DNA of 64,000 bases from Antedon mediterranea (Eukaryota; Echinodermata; Crinoidea; Comatulida; Antedonidae), in NCBI RefSeq assembly GCF_964355755.1, contig NC_092671.1, forward strand, positions 18,812,001-18,876,000, written 5' to 3'. Below are positions 57,751-64,000 of the stretch, piece by piece. Numbering within the stretch: position 1 is the stretch's first letter; the number at the start of each line of letters is the position of its first letter. Below the pieces are notes generated by a model. The model did not search any database. It was given only the letters and a program-made list of their open reading frames with translations, and was not told the DNA's origin. Both the position numbers and the translations under genes were made by a program.

Positions 57751-58620
57751 ATCAATATTTATAAAGCGTCAATTCAAAGACCGAGGTACAAAATCAAAGG
57801 CGCTGGGCATGTTAGTGGTCGAAAAAATGAGTTTTGAGCAATTTTTTAAATAAGGCAACAGAAGAGCAGTGTTTAATTTGTGGGGGAGTGAATTCCAGAG
57901 TGTGGGCGCTGCAAAAGAAAACGATCTATGACCAAAGGTTTTAGTGGCTATGCGTGGAACAGAGAGTAAAAAATCATCAGATGATCTAAGAGTCCGTCCA
58001 GGAACATAAAAGGTGATTAATTGACGGATGTAAGCAGGTTGGTTGAAAAGAAGTGCTTTAAAAGTAAGGAGCAAGATTTTAAATTTGATTCGATTGTCAA
58101 TGGGGAGCCAGTGAAGTTCTCGAAGAACAGGTGAAATGTGAGAACGACGGTTAGTGAACGTAATGATACGAGCAGCCGAGTTCTGTAGTCGTTGAAGACG
58201 ATTAATTTGAAAATTCGGAAGGGCATAGAACAGAGAATTGCAATAATCAAGACGAGAGGAGATAAAACCATGAATGATAGAGGATGTGGAGCGTATCGAA
58301 AGAAAATGTCGAATGTGTGCAATATTGCGAAGATAAAAGTTTACTGATTTAGTACAGTAATATAACTGATGTGTGCTTGCATGTTTAGAGATTCGTCAAG
58401 TTTTATACCAAGATTAGTAACTAATTGAGACGGATGTATGAGTGATGAGCCAATAGTAATAAAATGGGGTGCTATTTTGGTACGAATATGATTAGTACAG
58501 AAAATGATGTATTCAGATTTATTATCCTTTAATTTGAGGAGATTGGTTGAAAGCCAGGTATGGATGTCTTTAAGGCAATTCTCAAGGCGTTCAATAACAA
58601 TAAGTGGATTATGTGGATCA
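57720..58620 (-). mobile_element. L2/CR1-type LINE 3' relic
   Basis: On the minus strand, frames at 58620-58341, 58322-58017 and 58074-57769 chain into the usual end of an L2-type polymerase: RLENCLKDIHTWLSTNLLKL, IIFCTNHIRTKIAP, VTNLGIKLDESLNM, then in a second frame SRLDYCNSLFYALPNFQINR, NSAARIITF and LHWLPIDNRI, then LLLTFKALLFNQPAYI and RSFSFAAPTLWNSLPHKL. At least two frameshifts separate them. The 3' tail is (AAT)n at 57716-57750. The 5' truncation point is near 58620, at the junction with GC-rich DNA. Confidence 0.85.
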
Positions 58621-58799
58621 AAAGGAACATACTCGTCCGATTGTCCGGCTGTTGGGCGTGGAACGGGAACGGTCTGTGGACGAGGTGGTTCCGAGGCGCC
58701 CATGCTAGCAACAGCGCCCATGGGTGCTGTCGCCAGAAATGGGGGTGCCGGTGCCGGTCTTGGTGTTGCCGGTACCCTCTCCCACCCTTGACATCGCCC

Positions 58800-59894
58800 C
58801 TTGACATCGCCGTGGATGTCAGAAAGAAGTGCCGCAGGAAATCATGTGCTTTTCGAAACGTGGCGATCCCCCTTGGGAGAAGGCCGATGAGCGCTCACGC
58901 AGGTACTCCCACGCTGCGTTCAACTCAAACACGAAATCCGCCACCATTGCTGGGGCATGGCTGGTGGCCAAGTGTTCCGCTGCATTACCTTGAACCCGGC
59001 AGGAGGAACGAATTGGACACATATAGTGCCACTTCTTCGCCACATGGGTGTTGCGATCCATTGGACCGTTTTTCCGTCGACGCTCCGGCAGCTACAGCTG
59101 GGTTCGCTATCTTCTTGATGCTGACGGGCTTGAGGCCGGTCGACTTCTTGGTGATGACGGGATCGAGGCCGGTCGGCTTCTTGATGCTGACGGGCTCGCC
59201 CCTGGTGTCTTGTGCACAGGTAGCCGGGACCTTCAGACGAAAGTCATGGCACGGGAATGTCGTCTTTACCGTTTCTTTCCGCAGGAAACGCGTCACCAGC
59301 TCCCCCACCGTCTTCGATCTAGGTGGAAACGGGTGGATGGCGAAGATGATGCAATCCCGCCCGATGGTGGCCACAACCTTGGCTTGTAGCAGGATCCCTT
59401 TTCTTGTGAGACTCTGGGCCTCGAGGCGAGCATCCATCGAAAGGTCGGCCTTGGGTGTTATGCCAGCCACCTCCGCTGTCAAATCCGCCCCTCATGCGCC
59501 GGATCCAAAGAGTCTGTGCGAGCGCAACTCGAGGTGTCGAAGAGGAGAGTATTGACGGCGATGGCGAACGGAGAGGCAACACCGGGTCCTCGCTCTTCAG
59601 TTCTTCCTTCTTTCTCTCTTCTTCTTTCTTCTCCAGCGGGCGGCACATCTCTGCCCCAGGGTCAAGAGAGGCGCAGGCCTGGAGGACATCTCGGTGGGAG
59701 GCGGGTTCTTTCCCAGAGGGTAAGGAGCAGGTCTCGTCCCCGGTCGTTTCTACCGCTACCTTAGGGGGTAGCGGGGTGGTTGGCGATCCAGAGGGCCGGG
59801 CAGGGGTGGTGAGCAAGGAAGGAAATTCCTACTCTACCTGGTCTGCTCAGTCCATCGGCATCACAGCATCCGCATAACTTTTTGGTTTCGCCAT
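58800..59894 (-). pseudogene. GC-rich gag/ORF1-like relic with a C2H2-like finger
   Basis: On the minus strand a frame starts MAKPKSYADAVMPMD at 59894. After two early stops it continues with a low-complexity Pro/Ser/Glu region (LEKKEEERKKEELKSEDP) to about 59480. A second frame (59482-58985) carries GRDCIIFAIHPFPPRSKTVG, ETVKTTFPCHDFRLKVPA and KKPTGLDPV repeats. A third (59061-58819) has YMCPIRSSCRVQGNAAEHLA followed by TSHAP (C-x5-C...H-x4-H) and ADFVFELNAAWEYLRER. The composition is far more GC-rich than the surroundings. A start-proximal ADAV motif, a disordered middle and a C-terminal finger suggest the first ORF of a retroelement, but I do not recognise the family. Confidence 0.45.
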
Positions 59895-60009
59895 TACAAA
59901 TCTGAAAAATATAACAAACACACTTTTCCAATCGTGGTGATTATGGATTACATTGTTAGGTAGGCCAGGGTGGGACGTTTAAAGACTATGCGGTACATTT
60001 AAATCGATC

Positions 60010-60260
60010 GATGTCGATAGCTTCTGCTGGAGTAATGTTGTGCTGGTGGTCTGGTCAAACATAGACCTTGTCGCCAACTGCGTATGTACGCTCTAGTAGT
60101 TTCAGGTCGTATTGGTATTTATTGCGCTTCTGCATTGAATTTAGATGTGTCCTTACAATATCATATGCTACCTTCATAATATGTTCTACTAGGCTAGTTG
60201 TAGAAATGTCTGTAAGTACTGTTATATCTGGTTCGGCAGTAGGTAGGTAGAACGACAGAC
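60010..60260 (-). pseudogene. LTR-retrotransposon integrase fragment
   Basis: The minus strand reads TTSLVEHIMKVAYDIVRTHL, then SMQKRNKYQYDLKLLERTYA and VGDKVYV, the linker between the integrase core and the C-terminal module in Gypsy-type pol. A stop follows VYV. It is about 80 residues and isolated from other pol parts, with clearly different sequence from the 50-51 kb copy. Confidence 0.6.
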
Positions 60261-60640
60261 GGAATGAAACAAGTAGTCAGCATGTAGAACTCAAGGTAAC
60301 GTTTAATCCTCTACAGTATTGGTGTTGAGGTTGCAAAATGGCAAGGTGTCAATGTGGCAATTTGGCAATGTGTGTTCATTTATCACTACAAATACAAAAT
60401 AAATAGAAACGGATAATTAACAGTAGTACCGGTAATATTAGCATACTGGTCACGTGACCTAACCTGTCCGAGCAAGAGAAGCTCTCGCTGAATACAAAAC
60501 AATGGCAACAACGTGCGACGGCCTGGAGTAGACATTACCCAAACTGACTAGAATATAACTTTTAAATCTTCTTATTAACAATTACAGCCTATTACCAGGA
60601 TTCCTAGTTTATATAAAAACAAGTACTCTACCACCTTCAA
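60261..60640. other. Unassigned, possible 5' part of the Penelope element
   Basis: Non-coding in all frames as it stands. Short GGCAA(T)-type repeats lie at 60335-60375. The upstream part of the Penelope RT may once have been here. Confidence 0.3.
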
Positions 60641-60652
60641 ATTTAATTCAAC

Positions 60653-62490
60653 TTGAAGAAAGATAAATCTATTCTTATTCTCCCAGCGGATAAAGGTAGA
60701 TCTACTGTCATCCTAAATACTAATGATTACAAAGATAAAGTCGGAACCATGGTGAGCGACACTAATGTTTACGAACTGCTAAAACGTAATCCAACACAAA
60801 ACTATAAACGAAAAGTAGTCAACATCATAGGCAGGTTGTTCAAAGAAAAGAAAATCAACTACAGAGAGAAAGAATGGCTGTTTCCCACGGCTGAAATTGT
60901 ACCTAGGTTGTATTGTCTTCCGAAGATACATAAACCAAATTGGCCATTAAGACCTATAGTAGATAACATCAACACCGTTTTTTACACCGTTGCACAATTC
61001 CTCACCAAAATCCTGGGTCCCCTTGTCGGAAACACAGAACATCATGTAACTTACTCAGGAGAGTTAGCGAGTGAACTAAAAGAAATAATAGTCAAACCAA
61101 GTGAAACATTTGTCTCGTTTGACGTAGTATCTCTGTTTACAAAAACACCAGTAGAAGAAGCCCTCAAAGTTGTCGAGAATCGCCTAACAACAGATCCGAC
61201 ACTTCTGGATAGAACTAAACTACACGTGACAGACATAATGGAGCTCCTCGGTTTAATTGTGAACAAAACCTATTTCTCGTTCAATGGTAACATTTATAGG
61301 CAAATACAAGGCATTGCTATGGGAAGCCCAATAAGTCCTATATTGGCGAACTTGTATCTAGAGTGGCTCGAACATCAAGCCATAAACACGGCACCCACTA
61401 ACATCAAGCCTGTGTATTGGAAACGATACGTTGATGATGTATTAGCTATCATCCCCACAGGTACAGTACATACATTTAACGCACATCTTAATAACATCGA
61501 TATAACTGACATCAAATTCACCACAGAATCCATGACAAACAACACAATACCTTTCCTGGACATGCTCATCACACTCAATGACAACGGAACAGTTACCACC
61601 TCAGTCTATCGGAAGCCCACTCACACAGACCAATATTTACATTTCAACTCGCATCATCCAATCGAACACAAACTGGGGCTTATAAACACGCTTGTGGACA
61701 GAGCTGAGAAGGTAGTGGGAGATATGGATTTGAGGAAAGTTGAGATGGATAACATCAAGAAAGCGTTACAGAACTGCCAGTATCCAGAGTGGTCCTTCCA
61801 GAGAGTTATGGAAAACCGAAAAAGAAAAAAGAACAAAGGACATGAACCACAGAAGGAAAAGATCAAGATGAGAGGTAGCATAAGAATCCCCTATGTAAAA
61901 GGAATGGCAGAAAGAATACGACGCACTCTCTCCTATCACAATGTCGGAACCTATTTCCTACCCCAAACTAAAATCAAGAATAGCCTCGTCCACCCAAAAG
62001 ATAAAATCGAGAAGATGGATACATGTGGAGTAATCTACGAAGTCACCTGCCGCAACTGTCCTCAAGTTTACATTGGGGAAACAGGGAGGGCATTACAAAC
62101 ACGAATTAATTATCACAAAAAAGATGTTACAACAAACACGGGGGGAGTAATGACTAGGGCCTCCAGAACATCCACATCATCGATCATACACAAATTTGCC
62201 ATTACAGAACATGTCATAAAACACAATCATGTACGTAACCGAACTGGGAGGCTACCATCTTAACCAAAGAACCTAAACGCAAAGACAGACAGATTAGAGA
62301 ATCATTACATATAAGGAAAAATAAGGAGAAGACCATGAACCGGGACACTGGATCCCACGAACTCTCGCATTTGTACAATGATTTGATAGACACATCACCT
62401 GGCCGAGCCCCGCACAACCTCCAACCTACAACAACCGGAGGCGTACGACGTCATCAACAGATGACGTCAAGAATGACCAAGCTGCATTAA
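60653..62490 (+). CDS. Penelope-like element RT + GIY-YIG endonuclease, one frameshift
   Basis: The 536-residue frame (60653-62263) opens at a TTG right after an in-frame stop at 60644, so the N-terminus is missing. It has LILPADKGRSTVI, RLYCLPKIHKPNWPLRPIVD, FVSFDVVSLFT with the first catalytic Asp (about residue 155), GIAMGSPISPILANLYLEW and the YVDDVLAI active site (about 263), then PFLDM and SVYRKPTHTDQYLHF, diagnostic of Penelope. The GIY-YIG domain follows near 462-490 (CGVIYEVTCRNCPQVYIGET, then GRALQTR). A -1 type shift just before 62242 moves the rest to another frame: NWEATILTKEPKRKDRQIRE, MNRDTGSHELSHLYNDLID, stop at 62488-62490. It encodes telomerase-related RT linked to its nuclease; this copy is probably inactive. 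Confidence 0.93.
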
Positions 62491-62499
62491 CACTCCGCA

Positions 62500-62560
62500 G
62501 TCAGTTGAGAAGGATCTCTGATAGAGATCGAAACGTTCGAGTAAATACTCCGTTAACTTG
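62500..62560 (+). repeat. Penelope 3' hairpin with degenerate hammerhead-like core
   Basis: GATCTCTGATAGAGATC is a 7-bp hairpin followed directly by GAAACG. This corresponds in position to stem II plus GAAA of a hammerhead. The upstream core reads TTGAGAA instead of CTGANGA and the TTCGAGTAAA after it does not supply the TH cleavage pair, so I call it a relic. Confidence 0.4.
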
Positions 62561-62741
62561 TGCTTTTACAAAAACGAAATTTGTCATCTATACAAGTAAT
62601 AAGGTTAATAATATTTTAGAACTCACCAAAAGACTATAATTTTCATAATAATATAGGGTGATTGGAACGCTTCAGGCATGTTTATAAGACATTAACTGCG
62701 AAGCCTGAAAGACACAATGGCCATAGCTTATAGAGAGGGGA

Positions 62742-63540
62742 AAAGGCCGTGTGGAGCCGTGAAATGTGCAAAAAGTCACATTTGTGCAAACAACCACATT
62801 TGTGCAAACATTTTACCTTCAAATGTGCAAACAACCACATTTGTGCAAACATTTTACCTTCAAATGTGCAAATCTGTAAAAATTCATTACCCGCAAATGT
62901 GCAAACATCACGCCGTTAAATGTAAAAACGATCAGTTTTGACGTTAAATGTGCAAAAGGTATTCTACAAATGTGCAAAGCATTTCTTCAACCAAACTCCT
63001 ATTCCATTTTATATTTCAGAGTAGAAATAACAATGGGGAAAAGAGTAGAATAAATCTAAAATGTTCAATATCATAATAACTAATTATAGTGTTGTATATT
63101 CTTCTACTATGTCAATGATTAGTAATATTAGTTTAACAGAATTGTTTAAGACATCAGTGACAGTCATGCTATCTTCTGAAAATTAATATTTTCTTGGAAT
63201 AGTAAATGGTTTTGAATGTATAGCATCATACTAATAAATGTTAAAACAATCATTTTTTGATTATTCGAGAAAAAAATACTGTAAAAAATTAATAATGGAA
63301 ATAATTTTATAATTCCTAACCCGTTATTTTTCTATCATTGTATACTCGTCTGAACTCTCCATCGAAATGTAAATGTGCATCAAATATTCCCATTCCAGAT
63401 TTTTTGGAAAGTGTGTGGAGAATTTATACGAGGACGAAATTATAAAGGAGCAGAAGAGTGGTATGTCGGAATAAACAATTAAACTGAACGTCCCCAAAAT
63501 GTGACTTTTTGCACATTTCACGGCTCCACAGGCCGTCCTT
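62742..63540. mobile_element. 799-bp MITE with ~42-bp TIRs and internal tandem repeats
   Basis: The left end AAAGGCCGTGTGGAGCCGTG continues GAAATGTGCAAAAAGTCACA and is mirrored at 63500-63540. Inside the left half, AAATGTGCAAA and CACATTTGTGCAAAC recur in ~44-bp tandem units (62775-62970), copying the inner TIR word. The remainder is AT-rich and non-coding. Confidence 0.8.
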
Positions 63541-64000
63541 TAGAAATGGCAACTTGTACATAAACGGAAGTTTCCACTCTTAGTCTTAGGCAGCGCAGTC
63601 AAGTCAAACCTAACGTTATTATTATTATTTTATAACTAACATCACTTATTTAGTAGCTTTTTCTCCACATAATAATTTAAACGATATTTTATTTTTATCA
63701 CATTCGGTTAAACGTAGACGAGAGTAGACTACCATTGTTATAAATAAACTTGAAACTTGAACGAGTGCGCGCTCAACATCGTCCGATACTCCAAGCATAT
63801 TATGATATGCGCCCTCAACGGACTACATAAATCTTACAACACTAGTGGTGTATGAGTGGGGATCATTAGTTTTTGTTCCCCCTGAAGAGCCGAACATGAG
63901 GTCGGGTGGTGTCGATACCTCCCTGCCCAGCATCATTAGGTTGGGTGTAGATTGGGTACTTCGGCATACCGTGGCTCTAATAGCACTCGTTATCTGGGGA
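63541..64000. other. No recognisable feature
   Basis: AT-rich then mixed sequence with no supported gene up to the window end. Confidence 0.4.

Noticed and set aside
58560-59555. 331-residue plus-strand frame in the GC-rich island
   Set aside because: Antisense shadow of the minus-strand gag/ORF1-like relic; its Leu-Asp-Ala-Asp-Gly-like repeats come from the other strand's repeats.

Overview
The window looks like nuclear DNA of a marine invertebrate deuterostome, most likely an echinoderm. It is AT-rich, has long introns, frequent GGCCTA/TAGGCC words, many families of inverted-repeat elements, and CR1/L2-type LINEs, Penelope-like, Gypsy-like and pogo-like sequences side by side. The taxon is inference only; no species marker is visible. 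No bacterial-type operons, CRISPR arrays or rRNA genes are present.

Host genes are few. (1) Two tandem paralogues on the + strand, gene A (9326-11337) and gene B (22841-26500), share exon structure, splice phases and about 260-290 residues with a possible GRAM/PH-like segment, a cysteine cluster and a conserved C-terminal block. I do not recognise the family. (2) A complete five-exon DNAJC9 (J-domain histone chaperone) on the + strand spans 33061-48567. It has a GC box and an E2F-type site just upstream of the ATG and a 10.1-kb first intron full of transposons. (3) On the - strand at 54678-56785 lie exon-like remnants of a decayed gene with a PHD-like finger and MULE/CARF-like words.

Most of the rest is mobile or repetitive. 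0.2-3.5 kb: a roughly 3.3-kb imperfect palindrome. 4.2-6.9 kb: a dense cluster of foldbacks separated by (TA)n, holding two hammerhead ribozyme motifs, a Penelope-type GIY-YIG fragment and a tRNA-like gene inside a terminal-inverted-repeat element. 7.6-9.1 kb: a LINE 3' relic and a foldback with minisatellite arms. 11.6-13.2 kb: a 5'-truncated CR1/Jockey-type LINE with an intact RT reading frame. 17.9-20.0 kb: a palindromic satellite and a 22-bp minisatellite. 26.8-28.7 kb: a TIR element. 30-32 kb: a dispersed repeat and a LINE relic. 33-48 kb: nested MITEs, a satellite and LINE relics inside DNAJC9 introns. 50-53 kb: a Gypsy integrase/LTR relic and a pogo/Tigger transposase relic. 54.1-54.6 kb: a satellite. 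57.7-60.3 kb: an L2-type LINE relic, a GC-rich gag/ORF1-like relic and another Gypsy fragment. 60.6-62.6 kb: a Penelope-like element with RT and GIY-YIG domains and one frameshift. 62.7-63.5 kb: a MITE.

The strongest unexpected signal is the pair of hammerhead ribozyme motifs (4491-4546 and 6060-6115) with all core residues, an 11-bp stem II and a palindromic stem III, next to Penelope-type sequence. The second is the cloverleaf tRNA-like gene with A at position 34, enclosed by 109-bp inverted repeats.
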